Made by a program: the position numbers and the translations under genes. DNA of 11,213 bases from Bacteroidota bacterium (GTDB taxonomy: Bacteria; Bacteroidota; Bacteroidia; Chitinophagales; Chitinophagaceae). Of this stretch, positions 1 through 7,236 are shown piece after piece; within the stretch, counting starts at the first letter, position 1, and the number at the start of each line of letters is the position of its first letter. The notes beneath the pieces are model-generated. The model searched no databases and was not told the DNA's origin. It worked only from the letters and a program-made list of their open reading frames with translations. The stretch is taken from positions 1-11,213 of the forward strand of contig JAEZDC010000081.1 of NCBI GenBank assembly GCA_023429825.1. The letters run 5' to 3'.

Positions 1-585
1 GGGCAGGATAAAGTGTTTGTTTATCTTTTTGAGAACCATTACCTGAAGGGAGATACATCTTTTCTTAATGAAAAAGATAGAGAAACGATCTATAAAAGAG
101 GCTGGAGTTTGATCGCAAACCAGATAGGTGAAGTGGCTCCCCAGCTTAATCTTGTTGATGTGAATGAAAAGCCTGTTAACCTGTATGCACATAATGCTGC
201 ATACACTCTTGTAGTTTTCTGGGATCCGAATTGTGGCCATTGTAAGGAAGAGCTTCCAAGAGTAGACTCCATCTATAACGCTAAGTGGAAAGGGTTAGGT
301 GTAAAGATATTTGCGGTGAATGTAGATGAGGCAGCACAGAAACCATGGAAGGATTTTATTGCTGAACACAAAATAAGCGAATGGACGCATGCTTATCAAA
401 CCAAAGCTGCCCGTGATGCAGAAACAGCGGCTGGCCAGGCAAACTTCAGACAATTATATGATGTGTATAAAACTCCAACCTTATATTTACTCGATAGCCA
501 AAAGCGTATTATAGCAAAGAACCTTGAAGTAGCAGGATTTGATGAGGTACTTACTGCAAAATTAAAAACCAGAAATAACTTCTAA
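1..585 (+). CDS. Thioredoxin-like (TlpA/AhpC-TSA fold) secreted protein, probably DUF5106 type, 5' truncated
   Basis: The reading frame is open from base 1, so the gene begins upstream of the window; the in-frame GTG at 13 is unlikely to be the start. The visible 194 codons hold a short helical lead-in (DKVFVYLFENHYLKG, typical of the region before the redox domain in Bacteroidota DUF5106/TlpA-like proteins) and then a complete thioredoxin fold. The redox motif is WDPNCGHCKEELP, with the CGHC cysteines encoded at 232-243, and a cis-proline candidate sits in the YKTPTLYLLD strand. Family members are exported thiol-disulfide oxidoreductases acting in the periplasm, often anchored to membrane; the signal peptide would be in the missing part. 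The stop TAA shares one base with the ATG of the next gene, so the two are probably translationally coupled. The exact substrate is unknown. Confidence 0.85.
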   Translation, partial: GQDKVFVYLFENHYLKGDTSFLNEKDRETIYKRGWSLIANQIGEVAPQLNLVDVNEKPVNLYAHNAAYTLVVFWDPNCGHCKEELPRVDSIYNAKWKGLGVKIFAVNVDEAAQKPWKDFIAEHKISEWTHAYQTKAARDAETAAGQANFRQLYDVYKTPTLYLLDSQKRIIAKNLEVAGFDEVLTAKLKTRNNF

Positions 586-2492
586 TGAAAAAACAACTGG
601 CACTGCTTGTTGTGTTAGCAATAGCTGCGTGTGTTGCAAAGAGTCAGCCTTTATTTACTTACGGGAATAAATCTGTTACGAAAGAAGAGTTCTTAAAGGC
701 TTATCATAAGAATCCTACTAACGAATCTGATAAGAAGAAAGCTTTGAAAGAATACCTTGACCTTTATATCAATTTCAAGCTAAAGGTGCAGGCGGCATAC
801 GATTCCAATCTTCACAAAGAACCCACGTATCTATATGAAACAGCTAATTTCAGGAGACAACTAGCTGAGAATTTTATCAACGAAGAAGCCAGGATAGGTA
901 CGCTGGTTACTGAGGCTTTCAATAGGGCACAAAAAGATATTCACCTGGTACAGGTCTTTATTGAAGCGAAAAATGAAGATGGTGCTACGTTGGAAAAAGC
1001 CCAGAAAGCACTTGCCGAACTGAAGAGCGGAAAGGCGATTGAGAAAGTTGCCGGAGAATATTCATCTGATGGGTCTGCAAGTGACTTAGGTTGGATCACC
1101 GCTTTCACCCTGCCTTACGAATTTGAAAATGCGGTGTATGATCTTAAAGTGGGTGAATACAGCGAGCCTATTAAATCAACATACGGCTATCATATTTTTA
1201 AAAATGTATCTGAACGCCCTGCGGCTGGTAGAAGAAAGGTAGCGCAGGTGTTGATCGCTTATCCGCAAAACGGAACGGTGCAGGAAAAAATGCAGGCGAA
1301 GGCAAAAGCAGATTCGATCTATTACATTATACTGAATAAAAAGATTGCGTGGGAAGATGCTGTTAAGCAATTTTCTAATGACATGAGTAGTGCTCACAAC
1401 AATGGCCAATTACAGGAATTTGGAATAGGGCAATATAGCAGTGCTTTTGAAAATGCCGCGTATAGCCTTAAAACAAAGGGGGATATTAGTAGACCTGTTG
1501 AAACAAATTATGGTTTTCATATTCTTCAGTTGTTAGAGATAGTTCCTGTTCCAAAAGATATCAATGATGCTGTATCTGCTGCGGTGATCAAAGAAATGGT
1601 AGAAAAAGATGACAGGCTTACGTACTCTAAAAATAATCTAACAGAGAAATGGCTTAAGAAGTCGAATTTCAAACAAGTGGCCTTCGATAAAGCTGAGCTT
1701 TGGCAATATGTAGATAGTTTTATAAATGATAAAAGCACCGCCTCTTTTAAAAAGATTAAAGATTCTACAATAATCTTTACTTATCCCAGGCAAAATGTAA
1801 AGGCTAATGATTTCGCAAGATTTTATAGAGCTGCCAAGCAAGCGAAATTATACGAAGGCCAAAACAGGGAGTTTGTCTTTAACCAGTATATAAAGGCAAC
1901 AGTAAACGAATATTACAGGAATAATTACGAAAATTTCAACTCGGAGTTTGCTGCACAGGTAAAAGAATTCAACGAAGCAAATTTGCTTTTTGCAATAATG
2001 GATAAAATGGTTTGGGGCAAAGCGGGAACGGAAGAAGAAGGGTTAAAAAAATATTATGCGCAGCATAGAAACAAATATGTATGGTTGCCGAGTGCAGATG
2101 TATTAATAGTGACTACAACAGATGAGAAACTTATTAACGAGCTGCAGCAACAACTTTCATCTGATCCGCATAACTGGAGATCTATACTTCAAAAGTATAA
2201 CAATACAGTGGTTGCGGATAGCAATCGATACGAACTTGGCCAAATCCCCGTAGTGGAAAAAACAAACTTTAGTGCCGGTGTTATTACGTCTCCTGTAAAG
2301 AATACAGATAACAGTATCAACTTCGCTTATGTGTTTAAAGTGTACAGAAACCAGGAGCCACGCAATTTTGAAGATGCAAGGGGTGCTGTTATTACCGATT
2401 ACCAGTCTGTACTAGAAGAAAAATGGTTAAATGAATTAAAGAAAAGATACCCGGTTAAAGTGAACCAACAAGTTTTTGATAGCTTGAAATAG
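585..2492 (+). CDS. Peptidyl-prolyl cis-trans isomerase with two parvulin domains (SurA/PpiC-like)
   Basis: 635 aa. The start ATG at 585 overlaps the upstream stop as TAATG. Residues 1-20 are an export signal (MKK followed by LALLVVLAIAACV). IAAC at 13-16 fits a lipobox, so it may be an outer-membrane or periplasmic-face lipoprotein; an ordinary signal-peptidase I cut near AKS-QP is the alternative. Residues about 25-110 form a helical SurA-like N domain. Parvulin 1 spans about 119-210, with DLGW at 167-170 and YGYHI at 200-204; parvulin 2 spans about 217-318, with GQLQEFG at 274-280 and YGFHIL at 309-314. The remaining 300 residues carry no motif I recognise and may bind client proteins. The likely role is periplasmic folding of outer-membrane or secreted proteins, in line with the thioredoxin-like partner gene. 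Which parvulin domain is catalytically active cannot be told from sequence alone. Confidence 0.9.
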   Translation: MKKQLALLVVLAIAACVAKSQPLFTYGNKSVTKEEFLKAYHKNPTNESDKKKALKEYLDLYINFKLKVQAAYDSNLHKEPTYLYETANFRRQLAENFINEEARIGTLVTEAFNRAQKDIHLVQVFIEAKNEDGATLEKAQKALAELKSGKAIEKVAGEYSSDGSASDLGWITAFTLPYEFENAVYDLKVGEYSEPIKSTYGYHIFKNVSERPAAGRRKVAQVLIAYPQNGTVQEKMQAKAKADSIYYIILNKKIAWEDAVKQFSNDMSSAHNNGQLQEFGIGQYSSAFENAAYSLKTKGDISRPVETNYGFHILQLLEIVPVPKDINDAVSAAVIKEMVEKDDRLTYSKNNLTEKWLKKSNFKQVAFDKAELWQYVDSFINDKSTASFKKIKDSTIIFTYPRQNVKANDFARFYRAAKQAKLYEGQNREFVFNQYIKATVNEYYRNNYENFNSEFAAQVKEFNEANLLFAIMDKMVWGKAGTEEEGLKKYYAQHRNKYVWLPSADVLIVTTTDEKLINELQQQLSSDPHNWRSILQKYNNTVVADSNRYELGQIPVVEKTNFSAGVITSPVKNTDNSINFAYVFKVYRNQEPRNFEDARGAVITDYQSVLEEKWLNELKKRYPVKVNQQVFDSLK

Positions 2493-2505
2493 GTATAGTT
2501 ATACC
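2492..2505. repeat. Palindrome across two convergent stop codons
   Basis: GGTATA-GT-TATACC is a perfect 6-bp inverted repeat with a 2-base centre. It includes the last base of the isomerase stop (2490-2492) and the metF stop (2501-2499 on the minus strand). Only 6 bp separate the two genes. It lacks a G+C-rich stem and a clean T-run, so it is at best a weak bidirectional terminator. Confidence 0.35.
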
Positions 2506-3452
2506 AATTCCTTCACAACATTCCAAATCACCTTTGGCTTTCCTAAAGTATAGTAATGTAATACAGGAACGCCATATTCTTTTAATTCTTTTGATTGCTG
2601 TAATAGCCATTTTGTACCAACCTGCTCTACATCAGCATCAGTTTTACATTGAAGAATCTCCGTTGAAAGATCGGCGGGAATATCTACATGAAATATTCGT
2701 GGCAGAACAGATAATTGTTTTTTAGTAGTGATGGGCTTTAATCCCGGAATGATAGGAACGTTTATGCCAGCCGCTCTGCAAGCATCAACAAATGCAAAGA
2801 ATTTTTTGTTGTCGAAGAACATTTGTGTCATGATGTAACAGCCTCCCGCATCAATCTTTTCTTTTAAATGAGCGAGATCAGTATCCATATTTGGTGCTTC
2901 AAAATGCTTTTCCGGATAACCGGCAACTCCAATACAGAATTGTGTTTTGCCTCCATCCCTGATATCATCATCCAAATACAAGCCGCTATTCAGATTTTGT
3001 ACCTGCTTTAGAAGATCAATTGCATATCTATGGCCACCTGGTTCCGGCTCGAAGAAAGTTTCATTTTTTGCAGCATCACCTCTTAATACTAATACATTGT
3101 CTATGCCAAGAAAATTAAGATCAATCAATGCGTCCTCTGTTTCTCTTTTATTGAATCCTCCACAAATAAAATGTGGTACTGCGTCGATCTCGTAATGGTT
3201 CATGATAGCGGCACAAATACCTACGGTACCGGGTCTTTTTCTTACCTCAACTTTCTCGAAGTTTCCATCTGCCTTTTTCTTGAACATTGTTTCGCTTCGA
3301 TGGTAAGTAACATTGATCCAGGAAGGTTTGAATTCCATCAATGGATCTAAGTGATCATACAACGAATTGATGGTCTTTCCTTTCAATGGAGGTAGCACTT
3401 CGAAGGATAATAAAGTTTTCTTAGCTTGGGATATGTGATCTGTTACTTTCAT
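2499..3452 (-). CDS. metF: Methylenetetrahydrofolate reductase (MetF)
   Basis: 317 aa, close to the usual bacterial MetF length of about 290-320. It reduces 5,10-methylene-THF to 5-methyl-THF with FAD in the cytoplasm and so supplies the methyl group for methionine synthesis. Recognisable blocks: SFEVLPP near residue 17 (the family FEFFPP block with the catalytic Glu), VTYHR, HFICGGFNKRE, VLVLRGD (the Asp contacts FAD and folate), YIMTQMFFD (the Gln/Phe substrate region) and VPIIPGLKPI. Start ATG at 3452-3450. It stands alone on the minus strand, convergent with the isomerase and divergent from lptB. No SAM riboswitch could be recognised in the short upstream region, although methionine genes in this phylum sometimes have one. 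Confidence 0.95.
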   Translation of the reverse strand: MKVTDHISQAKKTLLSFEVLPPLKGKTINSLYDHLDPLMEFKPSWINVTYHRSETMFKKKADGNFEKVEVRKRPGTVGICAAIMNHYEIDAVPHFICGGFNKRETEDALIDLNFLGIDNVLVLRGDAAKNETFFEPEPGGHRYAIDLLKQVQNLNSGLYLDDDIRDGGKTQFCIGVAGYPEKHFEAPNMDTDLAHLKEKIDAGGCYIMTQMFFDNKKFFAFVDACRAAGINVPIIPGLKPITTKKQLSVLPRIFHVDIPADLSTEILQCKTDADVEQVGTKWLLQQSKELKEYGVPVLHYYTLGKPKVIWNVVKELV

Positions 3453-3459
3453 TTATGCT

Positions 3460-3487
3460 CAAAAATTGTCGCAATATACTGTACAAA
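3460..3487 (-). promoter_or_regulatory. Possible metF promoter
   Basis: Read on the minus strand, TTTG (3487-3484) is followed after 16 bases by AATTTTTG (3467-3460). The latter differs at one position from the Bacteroidota -7 consensus TAnnTTTG, and the spacing is a little short. Transcription would begin within a few bases of the metF ATG, giving almost no leader. Confidence 0.3.
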
Positions 3488-3534
3488 CTGCTGTTAAGAA
3501 TATATATACAACAAAGTGGTATACTGCATATGTA

Positions 3535-3542
3535 TATTTTTG
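3535..3542 (+). promoter_or_regulatory. Candidate -7 promoter element for lptB
   Basis: TATTTTTG matches TAnnTTTG exactly. No good -33 TTTG is visible upstream. If used, transcription would start near 3548, which rules out the ATG candidates at 3455 and 3530 and leaves the TTG at 3557 as the lptB start. Confidence 0.35.
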
Positions 3543-3556
3543 TCAAAATCTTTGCT

Positions 3557-4336
3557 TTGAGCCTTACAATACACACAAAAGATCTTATTAAAACTTACAG
3601 TAGCAGAACTGTGGTAAACCATGTTTCTGTAAATGTGAAACAGGGAGAGATCGTTGGTTTGCTCGGTCCTAACGGAGCTGGGAAGACCACCACGTTTTAT
3701 ATGGTGGTGGGATTGATCAAGCCTGATGAAGGTCATGTGTTCTTGAATGAACAAGATATAACGAAACTCCCTATGTATAAAAGGTCTCAAATGGGAATCG
3801 GTTATTTACCGCAGGAAGCTAGTGTATTCAGAAAGTTGAGTGTAGAAGATAATATCATGAGTGTGTTAGAGATGCGGAATTACACCAAAAGAGAAAGGCA
3901 AACCAAACTTGAAAGTTTACTAGACGAATTCAACCTGCATCATGTAAGAAAAAATAACGGTGATAGTTTAAGCGGGGGGGAAAGAAGAAGAACGGAAATA
4001 GCAAGGGCTTTAGCTGTTGATCCGAAATTTATTTTATTAGACGAACCGTTTGCAGGAGTTGATCCCATCGCTGTAGAAGACATTCAGACCGTTGTAGCAA
4101 GATTGAAATACAAGAACATCGGTATTCTTATTACCGACCATAATGTAAATGAAACGCTATCCATTTGTGATAGAGCATATCTATTAATTGAGGGAAAAAT
4201 ATTTCAGCATGGAACCGCCGAAGAGTTAGCTGCAAACGAACAGGTGAGGAGATTGTATTTAGGAACCAATTTTGAATTGAGGAGAAAAGATTGGATACTG
4301 GATATGCAAAAAAATCCATCATCTCAAAATATTTAG
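3557..4336 (+). CDS. lptB: LPS export ABC transporter ATP-binding protein LptB
   Basis: 259 aa from the TTG at 3557. This is the cytoplasmic ATPase that drives lipopolysaccharide extraction by LptFG. Motifs: Walker A GPNGAGKT (37-44), Q-loop YLPQEASVFRKLS (83-95), signature LSGGE (138-142), Walker B FILLDEP (158-164, Glu163) and switch His195 in ITDHNV. The block GERRRTEIARALA and the sequence YLPQEAS are diagnostic of LptB rather than a generic ABC ATPase. With the TTG start the protein begins MSLTIHTKDLIKTY, colinear with E. coli LptB, and Glu163 and His195 fall at the same numbers as there. Two in-frame ATGs upstream (3455 and 3530) would add a hydrophobic extension not normal for the family. 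The C-terminus carries an extra tail of about 15 residues after NFELR. The start choice is less certain than the identity. Confidence 0.93.
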   Translation: MSLTIHTKDLIKTYSSRTVVNHVSVNVKQGEIVGLLGPNGAGKTTTFYMVVGLIKPDEGHVFLNEQDITKLPMYKRSQMGIGYLPQEASVFRKLSVEDNIMSVLEMRNYTKRERQTKLESLLDEFNLHHVRKNNGDSLSGGERRRTEIARALAVDPKFILLDEPFAGVDPIAVEDIQTVVARLKYKNIGILITDHNVNETLSICDRAYLLIEGKIFQHGTAEELAANEQVRRLYLGTNFELRRKDWILDMQKNPSSQNI

Positions 4337-4399
4337 TATCACCTGATAATTGATTTCCACTTTCTGCATTGATTTACTATTTTGCCGGCATCAGTAAAA

Positions 4400-5908
4400 A
4401 TGAAATTCCTTAGTCCGGCAATATCAAGGCTAGCAAGATGGCGTTACAGTCGTATTGAAGACTGGATGAATGAGCCATTCGATGCTCAGCGACAAGTATT
4501 GCAGGAACTAGTCACACATGGACAGTACACCGAGATAGGCCGAAAGTACGGCATGAAAGATCTCTTTAAATTAGCTGAATTTAAAAAGGCGGTTCCCATT
4601 CATGAATATGAAGACCTGCAACCATACATTGAGCGTTTGATGAATGGTGAACAAAACCTTCTTTGGAATACACCGGTTTACTGGTTTGCAAAAAGCAGTG
4701 GAACTACAAGTAGTAAAGCTAAATTCATTCCCATTACTGAAGAAAGTCTGGAAGATAATCACTACCAAGGATCCAAGGATGTATTGACAGCTTATTATAA
4801 TCATCATCCTGACAGTGATCTTCTAACAGGAAAGGGTTTAGTTATCGGCGGAAGCCACCAGGTGCATAAAATAAATGATGAGGCGAGTTACGGCGATCTC
4901 AGTGCCGTGCTTTTACAAAACTCCCCTTTCTGGGCTGAATGGATCAGAACACCTGAACTTTCTATTGCTTTAATGGATGATTGGGAGGTTAAAATTGAAA
5001 AACTGGCGCAATCCACGATCCATGAAAATGTAACATCTATATCAGGCGTTCCTACCTGGACGCTGGTGCTTATTAAAAGAATTTTAGAGATCACCGGAAA
5101 GTCTACGTTGAAAGAAGTATGGCCACAATTGGAGTTGTATCTGCATGGGGGTGTATCATTTACACCTTATAAAGAGCAATTCCATAAATTAATTGGAACT
5201 GATATTAACTACCTGGAAATGTATAATGCCAGCGAAGGCTTTTTTGCTGCACAGAATTTACCGGGTGAAGATGGCATGTTGTTATTCCTGCATCATGGAA
5301 TTTTTTATGAATTCATGCCTGTGGAGGAATATGGAAAAGATGATCCGCAAACAGTAGGATTAAAAGATGTAGAAGTAGGAAAGAACTATGCAATCGTTAT
5401 TAGCACTTGCGGTGGTTTGTGGAGATATCTTGTTGGAGATACGGTTCAATTTGTTTCAACTGCTCCATTCAAGGTTAAAGTAAGCGGAAGACTGAAGCAC
5501 TATATAAATGCTTTTGGAGAAGAAGTGATCGTTGAGAATACTGATAAGGCAATTGCGATTGCAAGCATGAGGACTAACGCAATAGTAAATGATTACTCAG
5601 CCGCACCTGTTTATTTTAGCGATAATAGCAATGGTGCTCATGAATGGCTGATAGAATTTGAAAAAGCTCCGGAAAATTTCGAGCAATTCGTGTATGAGTT
5701 AGACGATGCCCTTAAATCTGTTAATGGAGATTATGAGGCAAAACGTTTTAAGGATATCGCTTTGCGTATGCCTGTTGTTCATCCTTTGCAGAAAGGCGTA
5801 TTTAATGCGTGGTTGAAAAGCAAAGGCAAACTGGGTGGTCAGCATAAAGTGCCGAGGCTGTGTAATGAGCGGACATACCTGGATGAGATTTTGAAGTTTC
5901 TTTCTTAA
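4400..5908 (+). CDS. GH3 family acyl-adenylate-forming amide synthetase
   Basis: 502 aa. The family (plant JAR1/GH3, ANL-like superfamily) activates a carboxylic acid with ATP as an acyl-adenylate and joins it to an amine, usually an amino acid. Motif 1 is SSGTTSSKAKFIP at residues 99-111 (phosphate loop), motif 2 is YNASEG at 275-280 and motif 3 is YLVGD at 343-347, followed by GRLKHYINAFGEEV at 363-376 leading into the C-terminal cap domain. Length is close to that of bacterial homologues. No signal peptide is seen, so it is cytoplasmic. The ATG at 4400 was chosen because homologues start near MKFLSP; a TTG at 4382 would add six residues. It lies 63 bp after lptB and before fabG. The physiological substrate in Bacteroidota is unknown; a role in lipid or envelope metabolism is suggested only by its neighbours. 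Confidence 0.9.
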   Translation: MKFLSPAISRLARWRYSRIEDWMNEPFDAQRQVLQELVTHGQYTEIGRKYGMKDLFKLAEFKKAVPIHEYEDLQPYIERLMNGEQNLLWNTPVYWFAKSSGTTSSKAKFIPITEESLEDNHYQGSKDVLTAYYNHHPDSDLLTGKGLVIGGSHQVHKINDEASYGDLSAVLLQNSPFWAEWIRTPELSIALMDDWEVKIEKLAQSTIHENVTSISGVPTWTLVLIKRILEITGKSTLKEVWPQLELYLHGGVSFTPYKEQFHKLIGTDINYLEMYNASEGFFAAQNLPGEDGMLLFLHHGIFYEFMPVEEYGKDDPQTVGLKDVEVGKNYAIVISTCGGLWRYLVGDTVQFVSTAPFKVKVSGRLKHYINAFGEEVIVENTDKAIAIASMRTNAIVNDYSAAPVYFSDNSNGAHEWLIEFEKAPENFEQFVYELDDALKSVNGDYEAKRFKDIALRMPVVHPLQKGVFNAWLKSKGKLGGQHKVPRLCNERTYLDEILKFLS

Positions 5909-5929
5909 GCTGCTCAATATAGTATCTAA

Positions 5930-5943
5930 CGCACAAGTGTGCG
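5930..5943. promoter_or_regulatory. Perfect short palindrome upstream of the fabG promoter
   Basis: CGCACA-AG-TGTGCG, a 6-bp perfect inverted repeat, ends 23 bases before the -7 element of the fabG gene, at or just upstream of where a -33 box would be. It could be an operator half-site pair or a small hairpin after the GH3 gene; with no T-run behind it a terminator is unlikely. Confidence 0.3.
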
Positions 5944-5966
5944 ACGCAACAAATGTTGAATAGAAT

Positions 5967-5974
5967 TACTTTTG
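5967..5974 (+). promoter_or_regulatory. Candidate -7 promoter element for fabG
   Basis: TACTTTTG matches TAnnTTTG exactly and lies 22 bases before the ATG at 5997, which would leave a leader of about 15-17 bases. No clear TTTG is seen at -33. It suggests fabG can be transcribed separately from lptB and the GH3 gene. Confidence 0.45.
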
Positions 5975-5996
5975 CTCACTACCAAAAAACTCTCTT

Positions 5997-6752
5997 ATGA
6001 AATTACTTGATGGAAAAGTTTGTATTGTAACAGGTGCAGCCCGCGGTATTGGTGAAGCTATTGCCATTAAACTTGCTGAACATGGAGCGAACGTGGCATT
6101 TACATATGTAAGTGAAGGCAGTGCAGATAGAGCGAAAGCTGTTGAAGAGAAGATCAATTCGTTTGGAGTTAAGGGTAAAGCATATAGAAGCAATGCAGGG
6201 GTGTTTGACGAGTGCGAGACTTTTGTAAATGATGTTTTGAAAGAATTTGGAACCGTGGATGTTTGCGTAAACAATGCCGGTATCAGTAAAGATAACCTGC
6301 TGCTTCGCATGAATGCCGAGCAGTGGGATAGCGTGATGGAAACGAATCTGAAGAGCGTGTTCAATATGACCAAGCAAGTGATCCGCCCTATGATGAAAGC
6401 GAAAAGCGGGAGTATCATTAATATGAGTTCGATAATTGGAGTGAGAGGCAATGCAGGTCAAAGCAGTTATGCTGCGAGTAAGGCTGGTATTATTGGCTTT
6501 ACAAAATCTGTGGCTCATGAGCTGGGCAGTCGTAATATCAGGTGCAATGCTATCGCTCCGGGCTTTATTGAAACAGATATGACACATTATCTGAAGGAAG
6601 GGAATGCTGCTGAAGAGTTTATGAAAAAGATTCCTTTGGGGAGATTCGGTAAAGGTGATGACATTGCTAATTCTGTTGTATACCTCGCCAGTGATTGGGG
6701 AACATACATAACTGGCCAGGTTATAAGCATTTGTGGCGGGCTTAACATATAA
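5997..6752 (+). CDS. fabG: 3-oxoacyl-[acyl-carrier-protein] reductase (FabG-like SDR)
   Basis: 251 aa, a classical short-chain dehydrogenase/reductase. It likely reduces beta-ketoacyl-ACP with NADPH in fatty-acid elongation in the cytoplasm. Seen: cofactor loop TGAARGIG (12-19), NNAG (92-95), and the catalytic tetrad Asn117, Ser145, Tyr158, Lys162 in TNLKS, INMSS and SSYAASKAG. These align with Ser138/Tyr151/Lys155 of E. coli FabG at a constant offset of 7. The PGFIETDM segment and the C-terminal YITGQVISICGGLNI are also FabG-typical. It is not in a visible fab operon, so a related SDR of different substrate is possible, but similarity to true FabG is strong. Large open frames on the opposite strand here are shadows of this gene. 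Confidence 0.92.
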   Translation: MKLLDGKVCIVTGAARGIGEAIAIKLAEHGANVAFTYVSEGSADRAKAVEEKINSFGVKGKAYRSNAGVFDECETFVNDVLKEFGTVDVCVNNAGISKDNLLLRMNAEQWDSVMETNLKSVFNMTKQVIRPMMKAKSGSIINMSSIIGVRGNAGQSSYAASKAGIIGFTKSVAHELGSRNIRCNAIAPGFIETDMTHYLKEGNAAEEFMKKIPLGRFGKGDDIANSVVYLASDWGTYITGQVISICGGLNI

Positions 6753-6786
6753 TGCACCAGTTTATGACCGTAACATGTCTATAATA

Positions 6787-6818
6787 TTGTTACTTATTCA
6801 ACTTCAACGCTATATTTG
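6787..6818 (+). promoter_or_regulatory. Promoter of small membrane protein A
   Basis: TTG at 6787-6789, then 21 bases, then TATATTTG at 6811-6818: an exact TAnnTTTG -7 element with an acceptable -33 box. The element ends only 8 bases before the ATG at 6827, so the transcript would have a leader of a few bases at most and be nearly leaderless. Confidence 0.5.
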
Positions 6819-6826
6819 CAAACTGA

Positions 6827-7183
6827 ATGCGAAAGTCAAATAACATACAAAATGCAGGTGCTGCTAAGGTCATCACTGTTATTTTGATGTGTTTTTGTCT
6901 TTTGTTTTTGACAGGGATCAATCTGGTTTTGTATCCTTCTGATGCTGTTGCAACTGCCACACAAGATGTTCAGAGTAGCGATACCGAAGAAAATTTACCT
7001 ACTAATCCGGTTGAAGAGAAAACGGTTTCATCTACCTCTTTAGCTGAAGAGTTCCTACACGAGCATTTTTATCTAAATGTTTCAGTGATCAATAAATTAA
7101 TGCTTCATAAGATCCATGAGGCTGAAAAACTGCAGATCGTTCATTTCGAACTATTATCACCTCCTCCAGAAACAACGTTATAA
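6827..7183 (+). CDS. Small single-pass membrane protein A, unknown family, paralogue of the protein at 9695
   Basis: 118 aa; I do not recognise the family. Residues 1-13 are polar and basic, 14-36 form one membrane segment (KVITVILMCFCLLFLTGINL and following VLY), and 37-75 are a Ser/Thr/Glu/Pro-rich linker. Residues 89-115 are a conserved block with LHKIH and KLQIVHFELLSPPPE. By the positive-inside rule the C-terminus should be periplasmic. The block matches protein B (9695) at 24 of 27 residues; the MCFCL.FLT.IN.VLY membrane core and PVEEK/STS..EEFL are also shared, while the linker is not. PPP at 112-114 lies four residues from the end. It sits 185 bp upstream of the SulP transporter gene and has its own promoter. 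It could be an accessory subunit or a regulatory leader peptide that stalls ribosomes. The conserved paralogue makes it a real gene; its function is open. Confidence 0.85.
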   Translation: MRKSNNIQNAGAAKVITVILMCFCLLFLTGINLVLYPSDAVATATQDVQSSDTEENLPTNPVEEKTVSSTSLAEEFLHEHFYLNVSVINKLMLHKIHEAEKLQIVHFELLSPPPETTL

Positions 7184-7232
7184 TTCGTTGTAGCAGTTTT
7201 AAGTAGCATTATAAAATGTAATGTGCTGCTGC
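7172..7232 (+). other. Two overlapping RNA hairpins at the end of gene A
   Basis: Hairpin 1 pairs ACAACG (7172-7177) with CGTTGT (7186-7191), with the stop codon of gene A (7181-7183) in its 8-base loop. Hairpin 2 pairs GTAGCAG (7190-7196) with CTGCTGC (7226-7232, one G-U) and encloses an inner CATTA/TAATG stem (7207-7211 with 7219-7223). Bases 7190-7191 belong to both, so the two outer stems compete. Neither has a T-run, so a simple terminator is unlikely. A ribosome on the stop codon would open hairpin 1. Confidence 0.35.
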
Positions 7233-7236
7233 ATAC

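Noticed and set aside
3453..3556. SAM riboswitch upstream of metF
   Set aside because: The leader predicted on the minus strand is very short and I could not find the paired regions of a SAM-I type aptamer.
4337..4348. Terminator after lptB (TATCA-CC-TGATA)
   Set aside because: A five-pair A+T-rich stem with a two-base loop and no T-run is too weak to call.
5966..6587. Two long minus-strand open frames (161 and 194 codons) across fabG
   Set aside because: They run antisense to a fully convincing FabG with intact catalytic residues, have no recognisable domain, and overlap each other; they are shadow frames.
6887..6895. Lipobox at the MCFC cysteines of proteins A and B
   Set aside because: The residues before the cysteines (ILMC, TIMC, FLTC) do not fit the lipobox, so these look like plain membrane segments.
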